Source: Acidobacteriota bacterium
GTDB taxonomy: Bacteria > Acidobacteriota > Vicinamibacteria > Vicinamibacterales > UBA8438
Assembly: GCA_009861545.1 (NCBI GenBank)
Contig: VXME01000107.1
Span: forward strand, 1-59,535
Length of the DNA stretch: 59,535 nt
Direction of reading: 5' to 3'
The notes beneath the pieces were generated by a model, which was given only the letters and a program-made list of their open reading frames with translations, was not told the DNA's origin and ran no database searches. A program made the position numbers and the translations under genes. Below are positions 1 to 8,066 of this stretch, piece after piece. Each line of letters starts with the position of its first letter. Position 1 is the first letter of the stretch.

Positions 1-93
1 TATGCGGCGCAGCAGGCCCACGCCCTTCTTCTATCGGCACCGCGCATCAAGACCTTTACCCCCAACACGCGGATTTTTGCCCGGACCCGCTAA

Positions 94-459
94 ACGAAGA
101 CGGTCCAACTACGACTCTTTCAATGCGGGGTTCAGGCTGCTCCACCGCTGAAGGACACCGGCAACGACCTCATTGCGATCAGGGGATCAGTTTTCAAGGC
201 CGTCCAGGTCAAGACGACGACTCAGGATCGCTTCGACCTTCGCGAGCTGCCTGATCTCTATCACCTCCTGGCGCTGGTTGCGCTAGACGGAGAGATCCGC
301 GATGCGAATCTTCATGAGACGAAGGTGTTTCTTCTCTCGCGTCAAGATGTCCTTTCATTCGAAGTCAATAGCCTCCGCGTCGCGCAGCTCGCCGGATGCG
401 AATTGAGCCCCGATCGAGTTGCTCATCTGTTTCAATCGGGTACGCGAAGGAGGCCATAG
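94..459 (+). pseudogene. PD-(D/E)XK-like nuclease fragment, no normal start codon
   Basis: An open frame runs to a TAG at 457-459. It reads APPLKDTGNDLIAIRG then FKAVQVKTTTQ, the D...QVK pattern of PD-(D/E)XK nuclease-like proteins that resemble restriction enzymes. The frame is bounded upstream by TAA at 91-93 and has no ATG, GTG or TTG before the conserved core. The first codon after the stop is ACG followed by AAG, which could be a mutated ATG start. Base composition is lower in GC than most of the window, like the adjacent AbiE pair that it faces tail to tail, 13 nt away. The gene is either decayed or starts at a non-standard codon. The family call rests on motif appearance only. Confidence 0.4.
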
Positions 460-472
460 ACAGATAGAGGGC

Positions 473-1288
473 TCATTCCTCTCCGTTTCGAGGCTCACCC
501 GGGAGCAGCGCGCCGAGACGTTCCAGGACAGCCTTGGCGCCCTCCTCGATGTCCCAGCGATAGCCGTGCGAAAGCAGGGGGCCGATGTCGGCAGCAAACC
601 GCGGGTCCGACAGCTTGGCGACGAGATCCTGCTCGAAGAGCGCGCGGGTCACGTGGTGATGCCCGTGGTCCATGTACTGTTGGAACGCGGCGATGATTCG
701 CCGGGGGTCCGTTCTCTCGTCCTCAAGTGCCGTCGCCAAGTCGAAGAGGTCCCGGCCCTTCCTCCGCTGGTGGAGCGCGCGGAGCTTGGTGCCGAGCAGC
801 TCGTCCAATTCGTACGTGACGACGTCGGTGCGGCCCGCAAACCATCGTGACTCCACCACGAATGGGACTCTGGCAAACTCGAACGCGGAGAAGTGCTCGC
901 GCGAGTTGATTTCTATCTTCAGTCGCAGAGGGAGCGGTGGTGCACCCTCCGAATCGAAGCGATACACGAAAGTCACTCGCCCCTCGGTCTGCTTCCACCT
1001 GGGCACGCCCAGCCACGGATTCAGCACCTCGCGCAGGGCATCCATCAACAGCCCGGCCGGACCGGCCTCGATCTGTACCAGGTCGATATCTTCGGAATAG
1101 CGCGCCGGGGGCTGGCGATAGAGCTTATAGATCGCCGTGCCGCCGCGCATCGCGAGCCCTTCCGCCAAGAACGGATGCGAGAAGATCTCGACCAGCGCTC
1201 GGCTCAAGACCAGGTCCTGCTCAACCTGAGCATCCTGCGCCCAGGGCGCGTGTGTGCGCCAAGCTGTGATGTAGTCGCGGGGAATCAC
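473..1288 (-). CDS. abiEii: AbiEii-type nucleotidyltransferase toxin
   Basis: 271-residue protein of the AbiEii/AbiGii toxin family, the toxin half of a type IV toxin-antitoxin and phage abortive-infection system. The nucleotidyltransferase signature is visible: GGTAIYKLY at residues 49-57, the Asp pair in RYSEDIDLV at about 63-71, a third strand LKIEIN near 123-128, and a conserved YELDELLGTKLRAL...KGRDLFDL block near 155-185. The start codon overlaps the stop of the upstream antitoxin gene by 4 nt, so the pair is probably translationally coupled. Family members block growth by modifying RNA, in some cases tRNA. The substrate here cannot be told from sequence. Confidence 0.85.
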   Translation of the reverse strand: MIPRDYITAWRTHAPWAQDAQVEQDLVLSRALVEIFSHPFLAEGLAMRGGTAIYKLYRQPPARYSEDIDLVQIEAGPAGLLMDALREVLNPWLGVPRWKQTEGRVTFVYRFDSEGAPPLPLRLKIEINSREHFSAFEFARVPFVVESRWFAGRTDVVTYELDELLGTKLRALHQRRKGRDLFDLATALEDERTDPRRIIAAFQQYMDHGHHHVTRALFEQDLVAKLSDPRFAADIGPLLSHGYRWDIEEGAKAVLERLGALLPGEPRNGEE

Positions 1289-2094
1289 CAGTCGGGCTCG
1301 ACGTCAACGTTGATCCGCAGCCGCCAGTCATCGGAACGCGGTGCGTGCTCGTGACCGACAGCCGGAAGGAGCGTGGCGATTTGTCGTGCGTTCCGCTGGA
1401 CATGAACCTTCAGCGGGGTCGCCCTTTCCGCGGCGCCGAGCAATTCGAGGAGATAGCCGAGCCGCTGGGCCCACGGCACAGGCGCCGTCTGCGCCGCAGC
1501 CAGCAGCCGCTCGGGATCGAGGTGTTCCGCGAGCTCGGAGAGCACGGTCGCCACGTTATCCAGCCCCCCGGCGCGTCGCTCGTAGCCCACGAGATCGACC
1601 GCCGTCCCCTCCGGGCTCGAAGCCAGGATGGTCCCGCGCGGCGTGTTGAATCGCTGCAGCGGCACGGCGGAGATGCGTTGGCGGGCGATGAACGACGCCC
1701 GGACAGACCCGCAAGAGATCGGTCGGCGGTTGCTGGCGACCGCTACCTGGAACTCCTGGGGCCGATGATGCGCGGCGCCATGGTACTGCGCGGCTGACAG
1801 CAGCGCCGCGTAGTAACGGAGCTTCCGATACTCCAGCAACGCCGGAATGAACTGGTCGGCCGGCAGACAGCCCAGACTCCGGTACTCGGGCGGCACGATG
1901 ACGTAGAATCCGCGGGCGGGGCTCGCGACCTTCCCTTGTTTGATCAGTCGCCCCAGGGCAAGCTTCGACGCGGCGCCGGACACGCCGAGCGCGGACCGCA
2001 TCTCTTCCGCGGTGAAGTGGTAGCGACCGGCCGCAGCAAGATCGTCGACGACAGTCCTGGCTCTGGGTTTCGGTCGGCCTGTTTCCACAATCAC
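1285..2094 (-). CDS. abiEi: AbiEi-family antitoxin / transcriptional regulator
   Basis: Protein of about 269 residues directly upstream of abiEii, overlapping it by 4 nt. Residues 1-70 form a winged helix-turn-helix (FTAEEMRSALGVSGAASKLA, then GRLIKQGKVASPARGFYVIV), as in AbiEi antitoxins that repress their own promoter. The rest matches the AbiEi C-terminal domain, including ADQFIPALLEYRKLRYYAAL and TPEGTAVDLVGYERRAGG-like motifs. The start is a GTG at 2094 or another GTG at 2088. A GATACT hexamer at 2097-2102 lies 8 nt before the second GTG with no Shine-Dalgarno between, so the later, leaderless start is attractive. GC content is lower than the window average, which suggests acquisition with its toxin. 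Confidence 0.82.
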   Translation of the reverse strand: MIVETGRPKPRARTVVDDLAAAGRYHFTAEEMRSALGVSGAASKLALGRLIKQGKVASPARGFYVIVPPEYRSLGCLPADQFIPALLEYRKLRYYAALLSAAQYHGAAHHRPQEFQVAVASNRRPISCGSVRASFIARQRISAVPLQRFNTPRGTILASSPEGTAVDLVGYERRAGGLDNVATVLSELAEHLDPERLLAAAQTAPVPWAQRLGYLLELLGAAERATPLKVHVQRNARQIATLLPAVGHEHAPRSDDWRLRINVDVEPDW

Positions 2095-2194
2095 AAAGTA
2101 TCATTTTTCGATGCTTTCCGCACGCAGGCGCTCTCTATCGGCGTGCCGCTCGACGAAATGCGGAGCGTCCCCCGCGCATGGAGACCGGCTCGTT

Positions 2195-2524
2195 TCAGGT
2201 CAAACGCGCAAGCGGGTTCTGCTCGATGACGTAGTCGTCCACCGGGCGCCCGTGGACCACGTGCTCCTGGATGATCCGGTCGAGCACGTCGGGATCGCAG
2301 CTCCTGTACCAGGTGCCTTCGGGATAGACGACGGCAATCGGCCCGCCCTCGCAGACGCGCAGGCAGTTGGCCTTGGTCCTGAGCACGCCGCCCCGCTCCG
2401 AGAGGCCGAGCTCCTTGAGGCGGCGCTTCAGGAAGGCCCACGCGGCAAGGCTCCGCTCCTTGTCGCAGCACTTCGGGACGGTCTGATCGCAGCAGAGAAA
2501 GATGTGCCGGCGGGCGACGTCCAC
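2195..2524 (-). CDS. (2Fe-2S) ferredoxin domain protein, thioredoxin-like fold
   Basis: Small electron-transfer protein of the thioredoxin-like [2Fe-2S] ferredoxin family. Cysteine clusters HIFLCCDQ...[16 protein letters not shown] and [17 protein letters not shown] provide cluster ligands and the usual C-terminal helix. The GTG chosen gives 109 residues and the normal family start ([12 protein letters not shown]). The frame stays open up to an ATG at 2722, overlapping the divergent transporter gene, but that extension is unlike the family. A TTG at 2620 lies 8 nt after a TGCTATCCT extended -10 at 2629-2637 and is a third option. There is no partner dehydrogenase nearby, so its redox role is unknown. 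Confidence 0.75.
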   Translation of the reverse strand: MDVARRHIFLCCDQTVPKCCDKERSLAAWAFLKRRLKELGLSERGGVLRTKANCLRVCEGGPIAVVYPEGTWYRSCDPDVLDRIIQEHVVHGRPVDDYVIEQNPLARLT

Positions 2525-2628
2525 GCCGACCGCGGCGGCGACCCGGCGCTGGCTGTCGAGGCTGCCCGGCTCGGCCGTGGACTGGCGGCCGGCAGGGCTC
2601 GACGGGCGGGAAGGCTCCAAGTTGCCGT

Positions 2629-2637
2629 AGGATAGCA
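2629..2637 (-). promoter_or_regulatory. Extended -10 element (TGCTATCCT) for the ferredoxin gene
   Basis: On the minus strand TGCTATCCT fits the extended -10 pattern TGnTAnnnT. It sits in the 188-nt space between the divergent transporter and ferredoxin starts. No convincing -35 is visible. Confidence 0.4.
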
Positions 2638-2712
2638 CGCAGGGTACGGCCGTCCCGCGCCGCTTCGGCGTCGCTCCAGCGGCCACGACTGCGCGACGTC
2701 GAGACCGGAACC

Positions 2713-4245
2713 ATGGCAACACGCTTCCGCCTGTCGGCGCTGAACAACTGGACGTCGATCTTCCTGGCCGCGGTCGAGCGCGGCGGCAACGCCCTGCCGC
2801 ACCCGGGCACGCTGTTCGCCATCCTGGCCGGGGTAATCGTCGTCGTCTCGGGAATCGCGGCGCGTACCGGCCTCGAAGCGGTCCACCCGGGTACGGGCGA
2901 GACCATCCAGCCGATCAGCCTGCTCAACGTCGCCGGCCTGCACCGCATCCTGATCGAGATGGTGACGAACTTCACCAGCTTCGCGCCGCTCGGCACGGTG
3001 CTGGTCTCGATGCTCGGCATCGGCGTGATGGAGGCCAGCGGCCTGATCGGCGCGACCCTGCGCCTGCTCGTCCTCTCGGCGCCGAAGCGGCTGCTGACGT
3101 TCGTGATCGTCCTCTCCGGGGTGCTCTCCAATACCGCCAGCGAAATCGGCTACGTGCTGCTGGTGCCGCTCGGCGGCATCATCTTCCTCGGCGCGGGACG
3201 CCACCCGATCGCAGGACTGGCCGCGGCGTTCGCCGGTGTCTCCGGCGGCTACAGCGCCAACCTGCTGCTCGGCACCATCGATCCGCTGCTCGCCGGCCTG
3301 TCGGAGGAAGCGGCCCAGATCGTCCAGCCGGGGTACGTCGTCAACCCCGCCGCCAACTACTTCTTCATGGTGGTGTCGACGTTCGTCGTCTCCGCCGCCG
3401 GCACTTGGGTGACCGAACGCATCGTCATCCCGCGTCTGGGCGAATACAAGGGCGAGGAGCGCTCGACCGCCATCGACGAGCTGTCGGATCAGGAGCGGCG
3501 GGGCCTGCGCTTCGCCGGCGTCGCCATGGCGGTGTTCGGCGCCTTCCTGCTGTGGGGGACGGTTCCCGCCGACGGCTTCCTGCGCAACCCGGAGACCGGC
3601 GACCTCCTGCGCTCCCCGTTTCTCTCCGGCATCGTCGCGTTCATCTTCCTCGGCGGCACGTGGGTCGGCATCGCCTACGGCGTCGGCGCGGGCCGGTTCA
3701 AGAGCGACACCGACGTGATGAACGGCATGGGGAAGACGATCGGCACGCTGGGCACGTACCTGGTGCTCGTCTTCTTCGCGGCGCAGTTCGTCGCCTACTT
3801 CAACTGGACGAACCTGGGCCTGATCATGGCCGTCAAGGGCGCGGAGACGCTGCGCGCCTCGGGTCTCGGGGGCGTGCCGCTGATGCTCAGCTTCGTCCTG
3901 CTGTCGTCGATTCTCAACCTGCTGATGGGCAGCGCGTCGGCGAAGTGGGCGGTCATGGCCCCGGTCTTCGTCCCGATGTTCATGCTGCTCGGCTACTCGC
4001 CGGAGCTGACCCAGGCGGCCTACCGCATCGGCGACTCGACGTCGAACGTCATCGCCCCGATGATGTCCTACTTCGCGCTCATCGTCGCCTTCTTCGAGCG
4101 CTACGACAAGACCTCCGGCATCGGCACCGTGGTCGCGACGATGCTGCCCTACACGGTGGTCTTCCTCGCCTGCTGGTCGGTGATGTTGGTGATCTGGATG
4201 CTGCTCGGCCTGCCGGTCGGACCCGGCGCCGGGCTGTACCTGTAG
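2713..4245 (+). CDS. abgT: AbgT-family transporter
   Basis: 510-residue inner-membrane protein of the AbgT family. Characterised members take up p-aminobenzoyl-glutamate (E. coli) or export sulfonamides. Many hydrophobic segments run the length of the protein. Typical AbgT stretches are present: [15 protein letters not shown] near residue 25, [12 protein letters not shown] near 100, [15 protein letters not shown] near 140, and [18 protein letters not shown] then [14 protein letters not shown] in the last quarter. The last is the duplicated re-entrant region. Length matches the family. The gene stands alone, with the amidase gene ending 23 nt away on the other strand. The actual substrate cannot be assigned; a folate breakdown product or a short amide is possible. 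Confidence 0.88.
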   Translation: MATRFRLSALNNWTSIFLAAVERGGNALPHPGTLFAILAGVIVVVSGIAARTGLEAVHPGTGETIQPISLLNVAGLHRILIEMVTNFTSFAPLGTVLVSMLGIGVMEASGLIGATLRLLVLSAPKRLLTFVIVLSGVLSNTASEIGYVLLVPLGGIIFLGAGRHPIAGLAAAFAGVSGGYSANLLLGTIDPLLAGLSEEAAQIVQPGYVVNPAANYFFMVVSTFVVSAAGTWVTERIVIPRLGEYKGEERSTAIDELSDQERRGLRFAGVAMAVFGAFLLWGTVPADGFLRNPETGDLLRSPFLSGIVAFIFLGGTWVGIAYGVGAGRFKSDTDVMNGMGKTIGTLGTYLVLVFFAAQFVAYFNWTNLGLIMAVKGAETLRASGLGGVPLMLSFVLLSSILNLLMGSASAKWAVMAPVFVPMFMLLGYSPELTQAAYRIGDSTSNVIAPMMSYFALIVAFFERYDKTSGIGTVVATMLPYTVVFLACWSVMLVIWMLLGLPVGPGAGLYL

Positions 4246-4268
4246 CCGCGCCGGACGCGCCACCGCGT

Positions 4269-6167
4269 CTATTCCGGCAGCGCGAGATCGATGCGCACCG
4301 CGCCGGCGAGATTCGCCGTCGTGTGCACGGCCACGTAGAGCCGGCCCTCCCGCAACGCGTGCATCTCCGGGCCGGTGAGATCGAGGCTCCCGGCGGCGCT
4401 GACGCCGCGGCGCGACAGGTACCGCAGCACCGGACCATTCTCTGCATCCGCGTCCGGACCACGGCGGTGGAGCGCGACCAGCAGCACCTGGTCGGCGATG
4501 GCTTCCGTCCCGCGGATCTGGTAGCGCACGGTGCGCGTGGCGGGGCTGAGCACGAAGCTGGCGTCGACCTGCAGCCCCGGATCCGCCTGCACCGCGGCCG
4601 CCAGCGGCACGGGAGCGGGGGGCGAAACGAGGCTCGGCGTGAAGTCGGGCGCGCGCCGGTGGCCGGTACCCTGTTCGTAGGCGAACGCCAGCTCGATCAG
4701 CCGCGGCTCCGCCCACGCCCGGCCGAGCAGCTCCACCCCGACCGGCATGTCGTCGTCGGCGAAGCCGCCCGGCACGGTGATCGCCGGAAGACCCGACGTG
4801 GCGCTCAAGGCGCAGTTGCTCCCCGGCTGCGGCTGGCCGATGGGGCGCGCGGTGCGCCGGATGGTCGGGTAGATCAGCGCGTCGAGCTCCCGCTCGTCGA
4901 GCAGCGCGGTGACGGCGGCACGATTCTCGTCCCGCTTGGCGAGGCTCGCGCGATAGTCCTCGGTGTCGAGCTCTTCCACCTCGAGCGAGCGGGCGAGGCC
5001 GCCTTCGAGAATGTCGTGGTAGAGGCCGGCCGAGACGAAGTCGGCCAGCGAGCGCACGTGGGCGGCAGGAGTCGCCTCGAGATAGGCATCGAGATGGAAG
5101 GGGAACTCCTGCCCGATGACCGACGCATCCTGGGTGAGCTCGGACGGATCGAACTCGTCGAGCTCGATCACCGTCGCGCCCAACCGCTCCATGTCCTCGG
5201 CCGCACGCTCGATGACCTCGCGCACCGGCCGTCCCGCGTCCCCCTCGTCGAACATGGCGGGCACCAGGCCGAGCCGGGCCCCGGCGAGCCCGCCCGCGTT
5301 CAACGCGGCAGTGTACGTGGCGGGCACGTTGCCCTCGCTCAACCGCGTCGTCTCATCGGCCGGATCGAACCCCACCGTCGCGTCGAGCGCGTAGGCGAGA
5401 TCTCGCACCGACCGCGTCAGCGGGCCGCCGAAGTCCTGGGTCAGCGACAGCGGCACGATGCCGTCGCCGCTCGCCAGGCCGCGCGTCCCCCGCAGTCCGA
5501 CCAGCGCATGGTGCGCGGAGGGGATGCGGATGGAGCCGCAGGTGTCGCTGCCCATCCCGAAGGCGCCGAAGCTGGCGCCCACGGCAGCCCCCGTGCCGCC
5601 GCTCGATCCACCCGGATTGCGCGTCGGATCGTACGGATTGCGCGTCTGCCCCCCGAACGACGCCACGGTCGTGATGCCGCGGGCCAGCTCGTGCATGTTG
5701 GTCTTGCCGAGGACGACGGCGCCGGCCTCGCGCAGCCGCCGCACCTGCGTGGAGTCGTCGGGCGGCACCGAGGTGGCCAGCCCCAACGTGCCGGCGGTGG
5801 TCGGCATGTCCGCGGTGTCGTAGTTGTCCTTGATCACCACCGGGATGCCGTGCAGCGGGCCCCGCACGTTGCCCGCCGCGCGCTCGGCATCGCGCTCGGC
5901 GGCGACCTCCGCGGCGCGCGGGTTGACGGCGATCATCGCGTTGAGCACCGGACCCCGCTGGTCGAAGGCCTCGATCCGGTCCAGGTAGGCCCCGACCAGC
6001 TCGACCGCCGTGACCGTACCGTCGGCCATCGCGGCGCCCAACTCGCTGACCGACTTCTCGGCGACGTCGTAACCCGACCGTGCGGCATCGGGCGGCGCGC
6101 CGCAACCGATCATCAGTCCGAACGTGATCACCGGAACCGCCCCTGCTCGCGTTGCGTGCTGTAACAC
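4269..6167 (-). CDS. Amidase-signature lipoprotein
   Basis: Amidase-signature hydrolase, 632 residues from the GTG at 6167. This start is chosen because GGAGG lies 5 nt upstream and the protein then begins with a charged stretch, a hydrophobic core and a lipobox-like LMIGC at residues 18-22. An exported, lipid-anchored protein is therefore expected. Catalytic Ser-cisSer-Lys residues are all present: Lys113 in IPVVIKDNYD, Ser189 in GGSSGG and Ser212 in GSDTCGSIRIPS. A C-terminal extension of roughly 110 residues beyond the amidase fold looks like an added beta-rich domain. It resembles GatA but has no GatB/GatC partner beside it, and a true gatA lies at 39.4 kb. The substrate is unknown. An upstream ATG frame to 6296 would overlap aat and is rejected. 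Confidence 0.85.
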   Translation of the reverse strand: MLQHATRAGAVPVITFGLMIGCGAPPDAARSGYDVAEKSVSELGAAMADGTVTAVELVGAYLDRIEAFDQRGPVLNAMIAVNPRAAEVAAERDAERAAGNVRGPLHGIPVVIKDNYDTADMPTTAGTLGLATSVPPDDSTQVRRLREAGAVVLGKTNMHELARGITTVASFGGQTRNPYDPTRNPGGSSGGTGAAVGASFGAFGMGSDTCGSIRIPSAHHALVGLRGTRGLASGDGIVPLSLTQDFGGPLTRSVRDLAYALDATVGFDPADETTRLSEGNVPATYTAALNAGGLAGARLGLVPAMFDEGDAGRPVREVIERAAEDMERLGATVIELDEFDPSELTQDASVIGQEFPFHLDAYLEATPAAHVRSLADFVSAGLYHDILEGGLARSLEVEELDTEDYRASLAKRDENRAAVTALLDERELDALIYPTIRRTARPIGQPQPGSNCALSATSGLPAITVPGGFADDDMPVGVELLGRAWAEPRLIELAFAYEQGTGHRRAPDFTPSLVSPPAPVPLAAAVQADPGLQVDASFVLSPATRTVRYQIRGTEAIADQVLLVALHRRGPDADAENGPVLRYLSRRGVSAAGSLDLTGPEMHALREGRLYVAVHTTANLAGAVRIDLALPE

Positions 6168-6225
6168 CGTCAACCTCCAGATCCACGTGGCCGCGTCACC
6201 GTCGAACGAAATCGCCGCATCGCCG

Positions 6226-6801
6226 TCAGACGAACCGGCAGTCCTGCCGCATGGCGTCGGCCAGCAGCGCCCGATAGCGCGTCCGGTGCACCGCAACCGC
6301 CCCCAGGCTGGCCAGATGGGGGGTCACCCACTGGATGTCGAGCAGCGTGTACCCGCGCGCCCGCAACCGCTCCACCAGCCACGCCAGGGCGACCTTCGAT
6401 GCATCGGTCACCCGGTGGAACATCGACTCGCCGAAGAACGCCCCGCGCAACGTCACGCCGTAGAGCCCCCCGACCAGCTCGCCCTCCCGCCAGGTCTCGA
6501 CCGAGTGGGCGAAACCGGCGCGGTGCAGCGCGGCGTAGCTCTCGGCGATCTCCGCGTCGATCCAGGTCCCGTCCGCATCCGGCCGCGAGGCGCACGCGGC
6601 GACCACGCCTTCGAACGTCCGGTCGACGGCGACCTCGAACCGACCCTGCTTCAGCACTCTTCTGAGCCGTCTCGACGCGTGGAAGCCATCGAGCGGAATG
6701 ATGCCGCGTTCCCGGGGCGAAAACCAGCGGATTTCACCGTCGATCGCCATCGGGAAGAAGCCTTTGCGATACGCCGCGAGGAGCATGCCGGAGGGGATCA
6801 T
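6226..6801 (-). CDS. aat: Leucyl/phenylalanyl-tRNA-protein transferase
   Basis: Aat attaches Leu or Phe from charged tRNA to proteins with N-terminal Arg or Lys, marking them for ClpS/ClpAP degradation (N-degron pathway). Family motifs are clear: LLAAYRKGFFPMA near the N-terminus, RWFSPRERGIIPLD, CASRPDADGTWID, GELVGGLYGVTLRGAFFGES-type core and the LLDIQWVTPHLASLGA end. The ATG at 6801 gives 191 residues, typical of the short form. An in-frame ATG at 6876 would run inside apaG. The gene diverges from apaG with only 25 bp between start codons. Confidence 0.9.
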   Translation of the reverse strand: MIPSGMLLAAYRKGFFPMAIDGEIRWFSPRERGIIPLDGFHASRRLRRVLKQGRFEVAVDRTFEGVVAACASRPDADGTWIDAEIAESYAALHRAGFAHSVETWREGELVGGLYGVTLRGAFFGESMFHRVTDASKVALAWLVERLRARGYTLLDIQWVTPHLASLGAVAVHRTRYRALLADAMRQDCRFV

Positions 6802-6812
6802 CGAAATGTCGT

Positions 6813-6821
6813 GTATATATT
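6813..6821. promoter_or_regulatory. AT-rich TATATA core between the divergent aat and apaG starts
   Basis: GTATATATT is the only AT-rich stretch in the 25-bp gap between the aat ATG (6801, minus) and the apaG GTG (6827, plus). TATATT at 6816-6821 is 5 nt before the apaG GTG. TATATA also reads on the minus strand about 12 nt before the aat ATG. Neither start has a Shine-Dalgarno sequence. Confidence 0.4.
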
Positions 6822-6826
6822 GTTGC

Positions 6827-7243
6827 GTGCCGACCGACCAGACTTCACCCGGCGTTTTCACCTCGGAAGCAACCACCGACGGCGTCCGTGTCCGGGTTCG
6901 GGCGCGGTATGCGCCCGACCAGTCCGAGCCGCTGCATCAGCGGTGGATGTTTCTATACACCATCACGATCTCCAACGAGGGCGCCGAGACCGTCCAGTTG
7001 ATCAGCCGTCACTGGGTCATCACCGACGCGTCCGACCAGGTCCAGGAGGTCAAGGGGCTCGGTGTCGTGGGACGCCAGCCGACGCTCGCCCCCGGCGAGT
7101 CGTTCGAGTACACCTCGGGCTGCCCGCTCGGAACGCCGTTCGGCTCCATGGAGGGGACGTACCAGATGGTCACCTCCGGCGGGCGCCGCTTCGACGCCGA
7201 GATAGCCGCGTTCGCGCTGTCCGGGCCGTATACGTTGCACTAG
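6827..7243 (+). CDS. apaG: ApaG domain protein
   Basis: 138-residue protein of the ApaG family, an immunoglobulin-like fold linked to Co2+/Mg2+ tolerance in enterobacteria; its biochemical role is unsettled. Conserved motifs run in order: VRVRVRARYAPDQSEP, FLYTITISNEG, LISRHWVITDA, VKGLGVVGRQPTLAPGESFEYTS (in two blocks) and MEGTYQM. The GTG at 6827 is chosen because it gives the usual family length and lies 5 nt after TATATT. Earlier ATG codons in the frame fall inside the aat coding region. Its end overlaps the end of the convergent pxpA gene by 4 nt. Confidence 0.88.
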   Translation: MPTDQTSPGVFTSEATTDGVRVRVRARYAPDQSEPLHQRWMFLYTITISNEGAETVQLISRHWVITDASDQVQEVKGLGVVGRQPTLAPGESFEYTSGCPLGTPFGSMEGTYQMVTSGGRRFDAEIAAFALSGPYTLH

Positions 7244-8001
7244 CGCGACCGCATCGGCTCGACCGCGACGCCCACGGCTTCCAGCCCCCGACGCAGCGTC
7301 ATCGCGAGCTCGGCGGCCCCGGGCGTGTCGCTGTGGACGCAAATCGTCTCGCCGGCCAGCTCCAGCACCGTGCCGTCGATGGCTTCGACACTCCCGTCGC
7401 GCGCCATCCGCACGGCGCGCTCTATCATCCGCTGAGGTTCGTGAATCACCGCGCCGGGCCGCTGGCGCGAGACGAGCGCGCCGTCCGCTTCGAACGCCCG
7501 GTCGGCGAACACCTCGGCCACCACGTCGAGGCCGGCGTCTCTCCCGGCGTCGGCCATCCCCGAGCCGGACAGCACGACCAGCGGCAGCGCCGGATCGAAC
7601 GCCGCGACGGCCCGTGCGATCGCATCCGCGACGCGGCGATCGCGCACCGCCATGTTGTAGAGCGCCCCGTGCGGCTTGACGTGGCTGAGCCGGATGCCCT
7701 CGGCGCCGGCTACGGCCGCCAGCGCCCCGACCTGCGCGAGCACCAGGTTCTCGATCCCGTCCGACGTCAACTCGATCTCACGCCGCCCGAAACCCTCCCG
7801 GTCGGCGAACCCGGGATGGGCTCCCACGCACACGCCGGCGTCGCGGGCCGAGCGGACCGTCGCCCGCATCGTGTCCGGATCCCCGGCGTGGGCGCCGCAG
7901 GCGACGTTGACCGAGGTGACGTACTCCATCATCCGCCGGTCGTGCTCGATCGCGCCGGGGCCGGTCGCTTCGCCGAGGTCGCAGTTCAAATCGATCCGCA
8001 T
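7240..8001 (-). CDS. pxpA: 5-oxoprolinase subunit A (LamB/YcsF family)
   Basis: 253-residue LamB/YcsF protein. In E. coli and B. subtilis PxpA acts with PxpB and PxpC in ATP-dependent cleavage of 5-oxoproline, a damage product of glutamine and glutathione. Signature motifs include RIDLNCDLGEATGPG at the N-terminus, SVNVACGAHAGDP, VGAHPGFADREGFGRR and LSHVKPHGALYN. The ATG at 8001 has GGAGGG 5 nt upstream; an in-frame start 12 codons earlier lacks one. No pxpB or pxpC lies beside it, unlike the usual operon, so the partners must be elsewhere or absent. Confidence 0.88.
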   Translation of the reverse strand: MRIDLNCDLGEATGPGAIEHDRRMMEYVTSVNVACGAHAGDPDTMRATVRSARDAGVCVGAHPGFADREGFGRREIELTSDGIENLVLAQVGALAAVAGAEGIRLSHVKPHGALYNMAVRDRRVADAIARAVAAFDPALPLVVLSGSGMADAGRDAGLDVVAEVFADRAFEADGALVSRQRPGAVIHEPQRMIERAVRMARDGSVEAIDGTVLELAGETICVHSDTPGAAELAMTLRRGLEAVGVAVEPMRSR

Positions 8002-8066
8002 CGGTCCCTCCGCTCTCGGCGCCACGCGGCGTAGCACCGCAGGCTCCTGGGCAATAATGCACCATC

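Noticed and set aside
6698-6826. N-terminal extension of ApaG from earlier ATG codons
   Set aside because: It lies inside aat on the other strand and exceeds the family length; the TATATA promoter core would then be coding.
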